64,000 nt of DNA from Parvibaculum sp. (GCF_030651915.1 NZ_JAUSBV010000010.1:124001-188000), one strand, 5' to 3'; counted from the first letter of the stretch, positions 48,043-58,373 are shown. Notes: generated by a model from the sequence alone, not told the origin. Translations and numbers: made by a program.

Positions 48043-49021
48043 GGCACCCGACGAATTCGCTCTGATAGCGGAACTTTTCGTACCGCTTGCGGCGTCGGCG
48101 CCGGAGGCGCTAGCCCTCAAAGACGATGCCGCGCTCTATACCGCCTCTCCCGGACATCAGACCGTGTTGACTGTCGACGCCATGGTCGAGGGCGTACATT
48201 TCCTTCCCGACGACCCGGCCGAGTGCGTGGCGCGCAAGCTACTGCGGGTGAACCTGTCGGACCTTGCGGCCAAGGGCGCGACACCGAAGGGCTATCTCCT
48301 CGTTACGGCCTGGCGCGAGGGGACGCCGCTGTCCTGGATGCGCGCATTTGCGACCGGTCTTGCCACCGATCAGCAGATCTTCGCAATTGCGCTCTGGGGT
48401 GGCGATACGGTGCGCACTCCCGGTCCACCAAGTTTCACGCTGACGGCCGTTGGCGAAGTGCCCGCCGGAACGATGCTGAAGCGCGGCGGCGCGCGCGTCG
48501 GCGACGGGATTTATGTGACCGGAACGATCGGCGATGCCGCACTCGGCCTCAAGGTCTTGCAGGGGGGTCTCGAAGGGCTGGACAGAGTGCGTCGAGACTG
48601 GCTGGCGGGCCGCTACAGGCTGCCGGAGCCGCGGATGGCTGCCGGCGGCGCGCTACGGGGCATCGCCAGTGGGGCGCTCGACGTCTCTGATGGGCTGATG
48701 GCTGATCTGGGGCATTTATGCGCCGTTTCGGGCGTCGGCGCCCGAATCGAGTTGGGGCGGGTACCGCTCTCCTCGGCGGCGCGGGCGGCGCTCGCGCTCG
48801 ACGGAGGCCTTATCGAGGCAATTGCCGGTGGCGGTGACGATTACGAGATCCTGTTCGCCGCGGCGCCTGGCCGGGAGGTTGAGATTGCCGATATCGCGGC
48901 GGAAACGCGGACTCCGATTGTCAGGATCGGGACCGTTCTGCCCGCCGCCGAAGGTGTAAATCCGGTCGATGGGGCCGGCCGGCCGGTCGCCTTCAAGCAT
49001 TTGGGATACCGTCATTTTTAG
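48020..49021 (+). CDS. thiL: thiamine-monophosphate kinase
   Basis: Phosphorylates thiamine monophosphate to the diphosphate. The 333-residue protein has LKDDAALYTA, TVDAMVEGVHFL, KLLRVNLSDLAAKGATPKGYLL and the C-terminal GGGDDYEILFAA, the standard ThiL motifs of the AIR synthase fold. The frame is open from 47909; ATG 48020 (inside nusB) gives the family start. A 165-base gap separates it from hppA. Confidence 0.95.
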   Translation: MTPPDKAEAPDEFALIAELFVPLAASAPEALALKDDAALYTASPGHQTVLTVDAMVEGVHFLPDDPAECVARKLLRVNLSDLAAKGATPKGYLLVTAWREGTPLSWMRAFATGLATDQQIFAIALWGGDTVRTPGPPSFTLTAVGEVPAGTMLKRGGARVGDGIYVTGTIGDAALGLKVLQGGLEGLDRVRRDWLAGRYRLPEPRMAAGGALRGIASGALDVSDGLMADLGHLCAVSGVGARIELGRVPLSSAARAALALDGGLIEAIAGGGDDYEILFAAAPGREVEIADIAAETRTPIVRIGTVLPAAEGVNPVDGAGRPVAFKHLGYRHF

Positions 49022-49186
49022 ACGGTGGCCCTGGCCGGACGGGCGGTTGCTTTCCCATGCCGTATTTGGCATCTTTCCGCGCGATTTCTGCATTCGGCAG
49101 GGGGAGGGCTTCCGGCGCGCCCGCGCCGGAGATCGAATGGAAATTCCCGCCGGTACAATCCGTCAAGGAAACCTAAGGATAAAACA

Positions 49187-51301
49187 ATGAGCACTGCTTT
49201 GTGGGCTATTATCGGCTGCGGGCTGCTTGCGCTCGTCTACGGCATCTGGGCTGTACGCTCGGTGCTGGCGATGGATGCGGGCAATGCACGCATGCAGGAG
49301 ATCGCAGCGGCGATCCAGGAAGGCGCCAGCGCCTATCTCGCGCGCCAATATACGACCATCGCCGCCGTGGGTGCGGTCATCTTCCTCATCGTCTGGTACT
49401 TGCTGACCCTCAAGGTCGCGGTCGGCTTCCTGGTCGGTGCGACGCTTTCGGGCGCGGCGGGTTATATCGGCATGCTGGTTTCGGTGCGCGCCAATGTGCG
49501 CACCACACAAGCCTCGAGCGTCAGCCTGGCGGCCGGCCTCGGCGTCGCCTTCAAGTCCGGCGCAGTGACGGGCATGCTCGTCGCCGGTTTGGCGCTGCTG
49601 TCGGTCGCGGTCTACTACGCGGTGCTGACCGTTCACCTTGGCCTTGCGCCGGGTTCGCGTGAAGTCATTGACGCGCTGGTCGCGCTCGGCTTTGGCGCCT
49701 CGCTGATTTCGATCTTCGCCCGTCTCGGCGGCGGCATCTTCACCAAGGGTGCGGATGTCGGCGGCGATCTCGTCGGCAAGGTCGAAGCTGGCATCCCGGA
49801 AGACGATCCGCGCAATCCGGCGACCATCGCTGACAACGTCGGCGACAATGTCGGCGACTGCGCCGGCATGGCGGCCGATCTTTTCGAAACCTATGCGGTG
49901 ACGGTCGTCGCCACGATGGTTCTGGCCTCGATCTTCTTTGTCGGCGCCGGGCTCGAAAGCATGATGCTCTATCCGTTGACCATCGGTGCGGCCTGCATCG
50001 TGACCTCGATCATCGGCACGTTCTTCGTGCGGCTCGGCAAGAGCAACAACATTATGGGCGCTCTCTACAAGGGCTTCATCGCCTCGGCGGTGCTGTCGCT
50101 GATCGCGCTTTACTTCGTGACCGATGCCGTAATCGGTCTCGACACGGAATTTGTCGTCAACGGAAAACCCTTTACCGGCTTCAGCCTCTATATCTGCGGC
50201 ATCGCCGGCCTGATCGTGACGGGCCTCATCATCTGGATCACCGAGTACTACACCGGCGTCAATTTCCGTCCGGTCCGGTCGGTGGCGGCGGCTTCGGCCA
50301 CCGGGCACGGCACCAACGTCATCCAGGGTCTGGCGATTTCGATGGAAGCGACGGCTCTGCCGGCGCTCGTCATCGTGGTCGGCATCCTGGTCACTTATGG
50401 TCTGGCGGGCCTCTTCGGCATTGCCATCGCGGTTACGACGATGCTGGCGCTGGCCGGCATGGTGGTGGCGCTCGATGCTTTCGGGCCGGTGACGGACAAT
50501 GCCGGCGGTATCGCCGAGATGGCCGATCTGCCGGCCGACGTCCGCAAGACGACGGACGCACTCGACGCCGTTGGCAACACGACGAAGGCGGTGACCAAGG
50601 GCTATGCGATCGGTTCGGCCGGTCTCGGCGCGTTGGTGCTGTTCGCGGCCTATACCGAGGACCTGAAGTTCTTTGCGGCCAATTCGGATACCTACGGGTA
50701 CTTCGCCGGCGTCAGCCCCGACTTCTCGCTCTCCAATCCGTATGTGGTGATCGGCCTCTTCATCGGCGGGTTGCTGCCTTACCTCTTCGGTTCGATGGGT
50801 ATGACGGCGGTTGGCCGTGCGGCGGGCTCGGTCGTCGAGGAAGTGCGGCGTCAGTTCAAGGCCGATCCGGGCATCATGGCGGGTACCTCCAAGCCCGACT
50901 ATGCGCGTGCCGTCGACATGCTGACCAAGGCGGCGATCAAGGAAATGATCGTCCCGTCGATGCTGCCGGTGCTTTCGCCGGTCGTGCTGTACTTCATCAT
51001 TCTGAGCATCGCCGACAAGTCGGCTGCCTTCTCGGCGGTCGGTGCGATGCTGCTCGGCGTTATCGTGACCGGCCTTTTCGTCGCGATCTCGATGACGTCC
51101 GGTGGCGGTGCCTGGGACAATGCCAAGAAGTACATCGAGGACGGCAATTACGGCGGCAAGGGTTCGGAAGCCCATAAGGCCGCCGTTACGGGCGATACGG
51201 TCGGCGATCCTTACAAGGACACCGCCGGCCCGGCCGTCAACCCGATGATCAAGATCACCAACATCGTGGCGCTTCTGCTTCTGGCGGTGCTGGCTCACTG
51301 A
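49187..51301 (+). CDS. hppA: membrane-bound proton-pumping pyrophosphatase, potassium-independent type
   Basis: Hydrolyses pyrophosphate and pumps protons across the inner membrane. The 704-residue protein has about 16 helices and the active-site motifs [44 protein letters not shown] and [16 protein letters not shown]. The selectivity residues read [10 protein letters not shown]: Lys467 and Thr470 stand where potassium-dependent enzymes have Ala and Gly-like residues, so potassium independence is predicted. The frame is open from 49025 but homologues start at ATG 49187 (AAGGA-rich leader). A terminator follows. Confidence 0.95.
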   Translation: MSTALWAIIGCGLLALVYGIWAVRSVLAMDAGNARMQEIAAAIQEGASAYLARQYTTIAAVGAVIFLIVWYLLTLKVAVGFLVGATLSGAAGYIGMLVSVRANVRTTQASSVSLAAGLGVAFKSGAVTGMLVAGLALLSVAVYYAVLTVHLGLAPGSREVIDALVALGFGASLISIFARLGGGIFTKGADVGGDLVGKVEAGIPEDDPRNPATIADNVGDNVGDCAGMAADLFETYAVTVVATMVLASIFFVGAGLESMMLYPLTIGAACIVTSIIGTFFVRLGKSNNIMGALYKGFIASAVLSLIALYFVTDAVIGLDTEFVVNGKPFTGFSLYICGIAGLIVTGLIIWITEYYTGVNFRPVRSVAAASATGHGTNVIQGLAISMEATALPALVIVVGILVTYGLAGLFGIAIAVTTMLALAGMVVALDAFGPVTDNAGGIAEMADLPADVRKTTDALDAVGNTTKAVTKGYAIGSAGLGALVLFAAYTEDLKFFAANSDTYGYFAGVSPDFSLSNPYVVIGLFIGGLLPYLFGSMGMTAVGRAAGSVVEEVRRQFKADPGIMAGTSKPDYARAVDMLTKAAIKEMIVPSMLPVLSPVVLYFIILSIADKSAAFSAVGAMLLGVIVTGLFVAISMTSGGGAWDNAKKYIEDGNYGGKGSEAHKAAVTGDTVGDPYKDTAGPAVNPMIKITNIVALLLLAVLAH

Positions 51302-51322
51302 TCGGCCTGAATACGAGAACGG

Positions 51323-51355
51323 AAAGGCCCTGCGGAGATATCCGCGGGGCCTTTT
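51323..51355 (+). terminator. rho-independent terminator after hppA
   Basis: AAAGGCCCTGCGGA (51323-51336) pairs with TCCGCGGGGCCTTTT (51341-51355) around a four-base loop, ending in TTTT. It lies 22 bases after the hppA stop. Confidence 0.85.
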
Positions 51356-51424
51356 CATGTGCGGGGTGTTTGACCACGGCGCGGAATAATCTGAAACTGA
51401 TTTGGATGTGACAGGGAGGGGCCG

Positions 51425-53098
51425 GTGCCGGAAGCGACCGTTTTCTACGAAATTGCGGCATTGTTGATCATGGCTTCGGCAATAGGCCTGTTGGGTGTCT
51501 GGCTCCGTCAGCCAATGATCGTCAGCTTCATCATCGTCGGGATGCTGGCGGGTCCGGCGGGCTTCGATATTGTACGTTCAACCGACTATCTGGAACTTCT
51601 CTCGGAGCTCGGCGTGACGCTGCTGCTCTTTCTGGTCGGTCTCAAGCTCGATCTCAATCTCGTGCGAACGCTTGGCGTGGTGGCGCTGAATACCGGCGTC
51701 GGACAGATTGTCTTCACGTCCGTCATCGGCTTTCTGATCTGCCTTGGTCTCGGCATGTCGCCGATTGCCAGCCTGTACGTAGCGGTGGCGCTAACCTTCT
51801 CGAGCACCATCATCATCGTCAAGCTGCTGTCGGACAAACGCGAGCTTGATGCGCTGCATGGGCGTATTGCGCTTGGATTCCTGATCGTTCAGGATCTGGC
51901 GGTCGTACTGGCAATGGCCGTCATGTCGGCGCTGACGGCGAGTGCGGCCGAAGAAACCGGGCTTCTCGACGCGGCGCTGGCGCTTGCAGTCGGCGCGGTG
52001 CCGTTGATCCTGCTGTGGCTGGTGGTCAGCCGGGTGGCGCATCCGATCCTCAGCCGCATGGCGAAAGCGCCGGAATTGCTGATCGTTTTTGCGCTCGGCC
52101 TCGCGGCTGCCTTTGCCGCGCTTGGCGAATATCTCGGCTTCAGCAAGGAACTTGGCGGTTTGATCGCCGGCGTCGCTCTTGCCTCGACGCCGTTCCGCGA
52201 GGCGATCGGTTCGCGGCTGACCAGCCTGCGTGATTTCCTGCTTGTTTTCTTTTTCATTTCGCTCGGATCACATCTCGACCTGCGTGTGGTCGGCGATGCT
52301 GTCGGACCGGCGGTGTTGCTGTCGCTCTTTGTGCTGATCGGAAATCCGCTCATTGTCATGACCATCATGGGGCTGATGGGCTATCGCAAGCGAACGGGGT
52401 TTCTGGCCGGACTGACAGTGGCTCAGATCAGCGAGTTCTCGTTGATCTTCATTGCGCTCGGGCTCGGGCTCGGCCATGTCAGTGAGGATGCCGTCGGTCT
52501 GGTGACACTGGTCGGCGTCATCACGATCGGCCTCTCGACTTACATGATCCTCTATTCCCAGCCGCTCTATAACTTTCTCGAACCTTATCTCGGCGTGTTC
52601 GAGCGGCGGATTGCGCATCGCGAGGCGAAGATTGCCGACGGGACGCCGGCTGCGCGATATGACGTCATCCTCTTTGGTCTCGGCCGGTATGGCCGTGCGC
52701 TCTACAAGGGCTTTCGGGAGCGCGGTCTCAGTGTGCTCGGTGTCGATTTCGATCCCGATGTCATACGGGACTGGAGCCATGAAGGCGCGAATGTCATGTA
52801 CGGCGATTTGTTTGACCCGGATATGCATGAGTCACTGCCGCTCGGCGCGGCGCGATACATCATCATCGCGGTGCCGCCGCATGAAATCGGGGTTACACAT
52901 CAGGATCCGCGGGTCGCGCTTGTCGAGGAAATTCGAGGCCGTGGTTTCGGCGGGCATGTAGCCGCGATCGCGCGCAGCGATTCAGACAGTGCAATGCTGA
53001 AATCGAAGGGGGTTGATACGACGCTGCGACCGTTCTCTGACGCTGCTGAGCGCGCCATCGAAAGGCTCTTTGAAAGTCTTGTTGCCGCGGTCCGCTGA
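51425..53098 (+). CDS. KefB/YbaL-type cation:proton antiporter with RCK domain
   Basis: A 557-residue inner-membrane protein. The N-terminal part (about 1-390) is a CPA2 antiporter with roughly twelve helices, including SLYVAVALTFSSTIIIVKLLSDKRELD and FSKELGGLIAGVALASTPFREAI. The C-terminal RCK_N domain (about 415-530) has the nucleotide-binding VILFGLGRYGRALYKGFRERG. Likely a potassium or sodium/proton exchanger regulated by NAD(H) or a thiol ligand. The GTG at 51425 follows GGGAGGGGCC. Confidence 0.88.
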   Translation: MPEATVFYEIAALLIMASAIGLLGVWLRQPMIVSFIIVGMLAGPAGFDIVRSTDYLELLSELGVTLLLFLVGLKLDLNLVRTLGVVALNTGVGQIVFTSVIGFLICLGLGMSPIASLYVAVALTFSSTIIIVKLLSDKRELDALHGRIALGFLIVQDLAVVLAMAVMSALTASAAEETGLLDAALALAVGAVPLILLWLVVSRVAHPILSRMAKAPELLIVFALGLAAAFAALGEYLGFSKELGGLIAGVALASTPFREAIGSRLTSLRDFLLVFFFISLGSHLDLRVVGDAVGPAVLLSLFVLIGNPLIVMTIMGLMGYRKRTGFLAGLTVAQISEFSLIFIALGLGLGHVSEDAVGLVTLVGVITIGLSTYMILYSQPLYNFLEPYLGVFERRIAHREAKIADGTPAARYDVILFGLGRYGRALYKGFRERGLSVLGVDFDPDVIRDWSHEGANVMYGDLFDPDMHESLPLGAARYIIIAVPPHEIGVTHQDPRVALVEEIRGRGFGGHVAAIARSDSDSAMLKSKGVDTTLRPFSDAAERAIERLFESLVAAVR

Positions 53099-53115
53099 CG
53101 CAAGCGACTTTCGTG

Positions 53116-53619
53116 TTATCTGCGGCTGCCCGGATTGCCGGTGCCGACGCCGGGCATGGCTGCACCCGGCGCGTTGTAGCGGCCGAGATTGCCGAAGAGC
53201 TGTCCAAGGATCGTCAGCTCCTTGCCGCGGGTCGGCGTGGTCCGATCGACGAAGTTGACGATTTGTCCGTCTTCGAGGCCGTAATAGGCGACTTCCTGCA
53301 CAACGTCGGTCTTTTCGAAATAGACCGCCGCAACAGCGCGATCGACCTCCTTCGGACGGTAAAAGGTGGTCGTTTCGAATTTGCTGGAAATATAGTACCA
53401 AGCCTCTCCATCGATTGCGGATGTCGTCGATGGCGATCCCATGATCGTGCGGACCTGTTCCTTGCTTGTCACGCCAGCCTGGATCCTTGTCAGGTCGTTC
53501 GGATCGAATATATAGCCCCGGTCTTCCTTGACCGGCGAACAGGCTGCGAGCGCCATGCCAGCCGTTGCTAGGCAGGTGGCGACCAGAATCGTCCGGACGG
53601 TTCGGCGCGGCGGTGTCAT
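53116..53619 (-). CDS. bamE: outer membrane protein assembly factor BamE
   Basis: A lipoprotein of the BAM complex that inserts beta-barrels into the outer membrane. The signal peptide ends in the lipobox LAAC (Cys near residue 27). The SmpA/OmlA domain follows: DPNDLTRIQAGVTSKEQVRTIMGSPSTT and AWYYISSKFETTTFYRPKEVDR. The 167-residue length is usual in alphaproteobacteria. It is convergent with the antiporter and divergent from the bc1 chaperone gene; bamE next to DUF177 and this chaperone is common. Confidence 0.93.
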   Translation of the reverse strand: MTPPRRTVRTILVATCLATAGMALAACSPVKEDRGYIFDPNDLTRIQAGVTSKEQVRTIMGSPSTTSAIDGEAWYYISSKFETTTFYRPKEVDRAVAAVYFEKTDVVQEVAYYGLEDGQIVNFVDRTTPTRGKELTILGQLFGNLGRYNAPGAAMPGVGTGNPGSRR

Positions 53620-53733
53620 GGTCAGGCTCCTCGGATCGAAAGTTCTTACGTTGACCTACCCTTGTCGCCCGGTAAATTCAATCGACATATGCGGCCATGG
53701 GCAAGCCGTATGGGCCATGGCCGGAGCGAAACC

Positions 53734-54306
53734 ATGATATGGAAACGAATTTTCGGACGCCGGCGCGGCGAGGAGGAGGCTTTTTCGCTGTACCGGGCGG
53801 TTGTCGCCCAGGCACGCCTGCCGGCTTTCTACCTCCAAGGCGGTGTTCCCGACACGGTTGAGGGGCGATTCGAGATGGTGTCGCTCCATGCTTTCCTCGT
53901 GTTGCGGCGGCTGCGCGCTGCCGGGGCCGAGGGGCGGGCGCTTGGTCAGCGGGTTTTTAACGTGCTGTTTGATGACATGGACCAGACCTTGCGCGAAATG
54001 GGTGTCGGCGACCTCTCGGTCGGCAAGAAGATCAAGGCGTTGGCTGCGTCGTTTTACGGACGCATTGGGGCCTATGAGGACGGGTTGCGGGCCAATGATC
54101 ATGCTGTACTGGCCGATGCGCTTGCGCGGAATGTGTTCGGCCAAGCGGTGGCAGAGGGGCATGCGGCGATGCTGGCGGACTATGTCCGGCAGTGCGATCA
54201 GGCGCTCGCCTCCCAGTCGGCCGACGATATTATGGCTGGCCACGTTGAGTTTGTTGCGCCCCCCGAAAGCACGGACCGCGCGGACCGGCTCGTTGCGGGG
54301 AATTGA
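53734..54306 (+). CDS. ubiquinol-cytochrome c chaperone family protein
   Basis: A 190-residue protein of the CBP3/UQCC1 family, which in mitochondria binds cytochrome b early in bc1 assembly. The motifs ARLPAFYLQGGVPDTVEGRFEMVSLHAFLVLRRL and LFDDMDQTLREMGVGDLSVGKKIKALAASFYGR are diagnostic. The frame is open from 53662; ATG 53734 is preferred. It precedes DUF177 by three bases. Confidence 0.92.
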   Translation: MIWKRIFGRRRGEEEAFSLYRAVVAQARLPAFYLQGGVPDTVEGRFEMVSLHAFLVLRRLRAAGAEGRALGQRVFNVLFDDMDQTLREMGVGDLSVGKKIKALAASFYGRIGAYEDGLRANDHAVLADALARNVFGQAVAEGHAAMLADYVRQCDQALASQSADDIMAGHVEFVAPPESTDRADRLVAGN

Positions 54307-54309
54307 ATT

Positions 54310-54876
54310 GTGACCCCTCAGTCGCCTCTCGCCGGCGGTGCGGAATTCCGCCTCATGCTGGCAGCGAAAGACGTGCCGGCCGCTGGCACCGTCCTCAAGT
54401 TCGATGCCGATGCCGCGACATGCGCCGCGCTGGCGCGACGCTTCAATATTCTCGAATTGCAGTATCTGCGCGGAACGGCAAGCGTCAGGCCGTTTCGCAA
54501 ACACGGATTGACGCTGGATTGCCGCTTTGAAGCGGTGCTCGTTCAATCCTGCGTGGTGACGCTCGATCCCGTGGTCCAGAAGGTCGAAGAGAGCTTCACG
54601 CGGCGCTGGCTGCCGGAGCATCTGATCGAGCCGGCGGGCGCGGCCGACGGGCGCGAGATATTGATCGAGGCAGAGGGGGACGATGCGCCGGACCCCATGA
54701 CAGGTGGGGCGATCGACATCGGCGAGGCGGTTGCGGAGGCGCTGGCGCTGGCTATCGATCCTTATCCCCGCAAGCCGGGTGTCGCCTATGATGTGCCGCC
54801 GGACGTTCCGGACGCCGTAGCGGAAGAACGGCCGAACCCCTTCGCCGCGCTGGAGAAACTCAAGAAAAATGACTGA
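54310..54876 (+). CDS. DUF177 (YceD) family protein
   Basis: A 188-residue protein of the YceD family, linked in other bacteria to 23S rRNA or ribosomal protein L32 accumulation. It has LAALARRFNILELQYLRGTASVRPF and CRFEAVLVQSCVVTLDPVVQKVEESF, the core DUF177 motif with a conserved Cys. The acidic middle part (about 115-140) and C-terminal NPFAALEKLKK are usual. rpmF is not adjacent, as in many alphaproteobacteria; plsX follows after 110 bases. Confidence 0.9.
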   Translation: MTPQSPLAGGAEFRLMLAAKDVPAAGTVLKFDADAATCAALARRFNILELQYLRGTASVRPFRKHGLTLDCRFEAVLVQSCVVTLDPVVQKVEESFTRRWLPEHLIEPAGAADGREILIEAEGDDAPDPMTGGAIDIGEAVAEALALAIDPYPRKPGVAYDVPPDVPDAVAEERPNPFAALEKLKKND

Positions 54877-54986
54877 GTCGCCAAGATTTCCAGCCCTTTC
54901 TGCCTATTGTGTCGCATCGGCAACCTTGTATCTTCTGGGCGCGCGGCGGTTGATGGCGTGCACCGGTTTTTGAAGAGGGACCCTGG

Positions 54987-56072
54987 GTGACGCGAGGAAT
55001 AACGATAGCGCTGGACGGCATGGGCGGGGACCACGGACCCGCAACCGTGATCGGCGGCGCCGAAGTCGCATCAATCCGCCACCCGGAGGTGCGTTTTCTC
55101 ATTTTTGGCGACGAGGCCCAGATACGCCCCTTGCTGGAGAAACACCCGCGCGTGGCCTCGGTGAGCGAAATCGTCCATACCGACGTCGCCGTCGCGATGA
55201 TGGACAAGCCGAGCCAGGCGCTCAGACGTGGCCGCAAGACCAGCAGCATGTGGCTTGCGATCGACGCGGTGAAGGACGGCAAAGCGCAGGTGGTTGTCTC
55301 GGCAGGCAATACCGGTGCGCTGATGGCGATGGCCAAGGTGATCCTGAGAACAATGCCGAATGTCGAACGGCCGGCACTGGCGGCGATCTGGCCGACGGCG
55401 CGCGGCGAGAGCGTGGTGCTCGATCTCGGCGCAACGATCGGTCCCGATGCCGCGCAGCTTGTCCAGTTCGCCGTTATGGGCGAAGCGTTTGCACGCGTGA
55501 TCTTCAATCTGGAGCGGCCGCTGGTCGGTTTGCTCAATATCGGCGAAGAGGAAGTCAAGGGCACAGAGCAGGTGAAAGACGCAGCGCAGATGTTGCGCGC
55601 GGCGAAGTTGCCGATGCATTTCCACGGTTTCGTCGAAGGCGACGACATCGCAAAGGGGACGGTCGATGTCGTCGTGACAGATGGCTACACCGGCAACATC
55701 GCGCTGAAGACGGCTGAAGGCACCGTGCGTCTTGTCCTGGAATATCTGCGCGCGGCCATAAGCCGTTCGCTCATGGCGCGTATCGGCTATTTTTTCGCCC
55801 GAAGCGCGTTTCAGGCGCTGGCGAAGAAGCTCGATCCTCGGGCATCGAACGGCGCGGTGTTTCTCGGCCTGAACGGGCTTGTCGTCAAAAGCCACGGCGG
55901 AACCGATCCGACAGGATTTGCGGCTGCCATCGATGTCGCCGTCGATGTCGCGTCCGCCGATCTCATCAGCAAGATTATCGCCGATCTCAGCCTGCTCAAC
56001 GGGTTTGGAACGGGCGCGACCGGCCATAACGAAAATACAAACACACCGGAATCCGAGGCAGTCCTTTCGTGA
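54987..56072 (+). CDS. plsX: phosphate acyltransferase PlsX
   Basis: Makes acyl-phosphate from acyl-ACP as the first step of phospholipid synthesis. The 361-residue protein begins [21 protein letters not shown] and has [37 protein letters not shown] and [20 protein letters not shown] start at 54987 is used. It overlaps fabH by four bases (GTGA), the common plsX-fabH coupling. Confidence 0.95.
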   Translation: MTRGITIALDGMGGDHGPATVIGGAEVASIRHPEVRFLIFGDEAQIRPLLEKHPRVASVSEIVHTDVAVAMMDKPSQALRRGRKTSSMWLAIDAVKDGKAQVVVSAGNTGALMAMAKVILRTMPNVERPALAAIWPTARGESVVLDLGATIGPDAAQLVQFAVMGEAFARVIFNLERPLVGLLNIGEEEVKGTEQVKDAAQMLRAAKLPMHFHGFVEGDDIAKGTVDVVVTDGYTGNIALKTAEGTVRLVLEYLRAAISRSLMARIGYFFARSAFQALAKKLDPRASNGAVFLGLNGLVVKSHGGTDPTGFAAAIDVAVDVASADLISKIIADLSLLNGFGTGATGHNENTNTPESEAVLS

Positions 56073-57046
56073 GCGTAATCAGAACAATTGTCCTGGGGAC
56101 CGGGAGTTATTTGCCGGCCCGCGTGATGACCAATGACGATCTGTCGAAAACCATCGATACGACCGATGAGTGGATTGTCGAGCGGACGGGCATCCATCGC
56201 CGACACATTGCCGCGGATGACGAGCTGACGTCGCATCTCGCGCTGGCGGCGGCGCGGGCCGCCATTGCCGATGCGGGTATCGACCCCCAGGAGATCGACA
56301 CGATCATTCTGGCGACGACGACGCCCGACAACACTTTTCCTGCGACCGCTGTCACCGTGCAGGCCGAGCTTGGCCTCTATCATGGGGCCGCTTTCGACAT
56401 CCAGGCGGTTTGTTCAGGCTTCGTCTATGCTCTGACAATCGCCGACACGTTTATTCGCACCGGGCAATCGAAGACGGCGCTGGTGATCGGCGCCGAGACC
56501 TTTTCGCGGTTGCTCGACTGGACCGATCGCACGACCTGCGTGCTGTTCGGCGACGGTGCGGGCGCGGTGGTGGTCACGGGAATGGAGGGCGCGGGCACCA
56601 ATGCCGATCGCGGTGTGCTGACCGCCCATCTCCATTCGGACGGACGCTACAAGGAGAAACTGTATGTCGATGGCGGGCCGTCCTCGACGCAATCGACCGG
56701 TCATGTTCGCATGGAAGGCCGCGAGGTCTTCCGTCATGCTGTCGTCAATATCGCGGAAGCGATCAACGAATCGCTGGCAGCAACCGGTCTGACCGCCGAC
56801 GATATCGACTGGTTCGTGCCGCATCAGGCCAACAAACGCATTCTCGACGGCACCGCCAAGCGCATCGGCTTGCCGCCTGAGAAGGTGGTTTTGACGGTTG
56901 CCGATCAGGGCAACACCTCGGCGGCGTCGGTGCCGCTGGCGCTCGACACGGCGGTCAAAGACGGCCGAATCAAGCGCGGTGACCTGGTGCTGCTGGAGGC
57001 GATGGGTGGCGGATTCACTTGGGGTTCGGTGCTGCTGCGGTACTAG
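56069..57046 (+). CDS. fabH: beta-ketoacyl-ACP synthase III
   Basis: Starts fatty acid synthesis by condensing acetyl-CoA with malonyl-ACP. The 325-residue protein has [16 protein letters not shown], the catalytic Cys in [13 protein letters not shown], the His in VPHQANKRI and the Asn in [18 protein letters not shown] start overlaps the plsX stop. ihfA follows after a 124-base gap that likely holds its own promoter. Confidence 0.96.
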   Translation: MSVIRTIVLGTGSYLPARVMTNDDLSKTIDTTDEWIVERTGIHRRHIAADDELTSHLALAAARAAIADAGIDPQEIDTIILATTTPDNTFPATAVTVQAELGLYHGAAFDIQAVCSGFVYALTIADTFIRTGQSKTALVIGAETFSRLLDWTDRTTCVLFGDGAGAVVVTGMEGAGTNADRGVLTAHLHSDGRYKEKLYVDGGPSSTQSTGHVRMEGREVFRHAVVNIAEAINESLAATGLTADDIDWFVPHQANKRILDGTAKRIGLPPEKVVLTVADQGNTSAASVPLALDTAVKDGRIKRGDLVLLEAMGGGFTWGSVLLRY

Positions 57047-57170
57047 CGAAGACGCCGGAAATTGGAAGGGTTCTCGAATCTCGCACTTGAGAAAAATCAT
57101 CCATCCCATTGATATTGACGGGTTTCCGGTGGAACAATAGGCTTCGGGTGAAACGACAAAGGTGGAGGCC

Positions 57171-57488
57171 ATGGGGGAAACTGTCACGCGCGCGCAATTG
57201 AGCGAGGCGGTCTATCAGGAAGTCGGATTGTCGCGGAACGAGTCCGCGGAGCTGGTGGAGCTGGTGCTGGCGCAGATTTCGGACAGTCTGGCGCTGGGCG
57301 ATACCGTGAAACTGTCATCGTTCGGGTCGTTCTCCGTACGGAAGAAAGGCGGCCGGATGGGCCGCAACCCGAAAACCGGCGAGGAAGTGCCGATCAAGCC
57401 GCGGCGCGTGCTTGTGTTCCGGCCGAGCCATGTGCTCAAGGAACGCATCAACGAGGCACTGAACGGCAAGTCGGCCGCAGCCGACTAG
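57171..57488 (+). CDS. ihfA: integration host factor subunit alpha
   Basis: A DNA-bending protein acting as heterodimer with IhfB. The 105-residue protein has the HU/IHF fold: [59 protein letters not shown] and the arm-to-C-term [21 protein letters not shown] at 57162 is in frame, but GGTGGAGG just before 57171 supports the ATG there. The plsX-fabH-ihfA-merR order is conserved in alphaproteobacteria. Confidence 0.95.
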   Translation: MGETVTRAQLSEAVYQEVGLSRNESAELVELVLAQISDSLALGDTVKLSSFGSFSVRKKGGRMGRNPKTGEEVPIKPRRVLVFRPSHVLKERINEALNGKSAAAD

Positions 57489-57506
57489 GCGATCGGAACG
57501 ACGCCA

Positions 57507-58034
57507 TTGAGCAGATCCGTGTTCATCCATCGGCTTGGGGAAGGTCAGCAGGGACCTGATTTGACGATACAAAAGTCAGCAGATGCCTTTCGAACCATCA
57601 GCGAGGTCGCAACCGAGCTCGATGTGCCGCAGCATGTGCTGCGTTTCTGGGAGAGCAAGTTCAACCAGATCCGGCCGCTGAAGCGCGGCGGCGGGCGGCG
57701 CTACTACCGGCCCGAGGATGTCGACCTGCTGCGCGGCGTCCGGACGCTGCTCTACAATGACGGCTACACCATCAAGGGCGTCCAGAAAGTCTTTCGCGAA
57801 CAAGGCGTTAAGTTCGTCACCGAAACCGGCAAGGGGTTGGTCGACGCCTCAGTTGCCGAGCGCGCGCGCGAGGCTGTCGAGCGTGACGACGCCGATGAGC
57901 GCGCCGGCGCCGAGCGGCCGATCAGGGGCGCCGGGCGCAAGCAGTTGGCAGCGATACTGGAAGACCTGATTTCGCTGAAGGACGAGATCGACGAAACGCT
58001 GTGGGCCGATGAGGACGAGGAAGAGGAGGGCTGA
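57507..58034 (+). CDS. MerR family transcriptional regulator
   Basis: A 175-residue protein with an N-terminal MerR helix-turn-helix: [69 protein letters not shown]. The C-terminal part is acidic, with no effector domain cysteines seen. This is the conserved ihfA-linked regulator of alphaproteobacteria. The start is uncertain: TTG 57507 is used; another TTG at 57561 would give a shorter, family-like N-terminus. Confidence 0.87.
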   Translation: MSRSVFIHRLGEGQQGPDLTIQKSADAFRTISEVATELDVPQHVLRFWESKFNQIRPLKRGGGRRYYRPEDVDLLRGVRTLLYNDGYTIKGVQKVFREQGVKFVTETGKGLVDASVAERAREAVERDDADERAGAERPIRGAGRKQLAAILEDLISLKDEIDETLWADEDEEEEG

Positions 58035-58140
58035 TGCCCTTCAAAAATAACGGAAAAAGGCCGGTTTGAGCCGTTGCCGCCATGGGGCCTCGCGTCTATA
58101 GTCCGCGCCGCCCAAGGGGTTCGCTCCTTGTCGGTCCGGT

Positions 58141-58217
58141 CGGAGCGTAGCGCAGCCCGGTAGCGCACTTGTCTGGGGGACAAGGGGTCGTCGGTTCGAA
58201 TCCGGCCGCTCCGACCA
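58141..58217 (+). tRNA. tRNA-Pro (anticodon GGG)
   Basis: A complete 77-base cloverleaf: acceptor CGGAGCG pairs with CGCTCCG, D-stem GCGC/GCGC, anticodon stem CTTGT/ACAAG with loop CTGGGGG (anticodon GGG), T-stem with loop TTCGAAT, and encoded CCA. It sits after the merR gene and before a tiny membrane-protein gene. Transfer RNA genes are common integration sites, but no att duplication was seen here. Confidence 0.93.
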
Positions 58218-58250
58218 TTTATTTATCGCAGGCGTTCAAGGAGTTAGCCG

Positions 58251-58334
58251 ATGATCGATGCCATTCTTCCGATCGCTCTTTTCATCGTCGTCATCTTCGT
58301 GCTCAACAAGCTTGTGACAGGCCGTTTCGGCTGA
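58251..58334 (+). CDS. 27-residue hydrophobic small protein
   Basis: ATG 58251 opens a 27-codon frame ending TGA 58332-58334. The product begins MIDAILPIALFIVVIFV and ends LNKLVTGRFG: one membrane helix with a short basic tail. CAAGGAG (58237-58243) seven bases before the ATG is a near-perfect ribosome binding site. I recall similar tiny proteins in alphaproteobacteria but cannot name a family. It lies between tRNA-Pro and the CTGTCA repeat block. Confidence 0.6.
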   Translation: MIDAILPIALFIVVIFVLNKLVTGRFG

Positions 58335-58344
58335 GCCCCCCCCT

Positions 58345-58373
58345 CTGTCACAAAACTGTCAAAAAACTGTCAC
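58345..58373 (+). promoter_or_regulatory. second three-unit CTGTCA direct repeat resembling a Pho box
   Basis: CTGTCA at 58345, 58356 and 58367 has the same 11-bp period as at 7014-7042; both are preceded by a C-run right after a stop codon. Here it lies between convergent genes (the 27-residue gene and the DUF2842 gene), so no gene start is downstream nearby. That makes a plain activator role doubtful. Confidence 0.45.

Noticed and set aside
49163-51358. A 731-codon minus-strand frame
   Set aside because: Mirror of the pyrophosphatase gene, rich in Asp, Arg and His with no fold signature.
58141-58217. tRNA-Pro as attachment site of an integrated element
   Set aside because: No partial duplicate of the tRNA 3' end, integrase gene or island boundary was seen nearby; flanking genes are conserved core genes.
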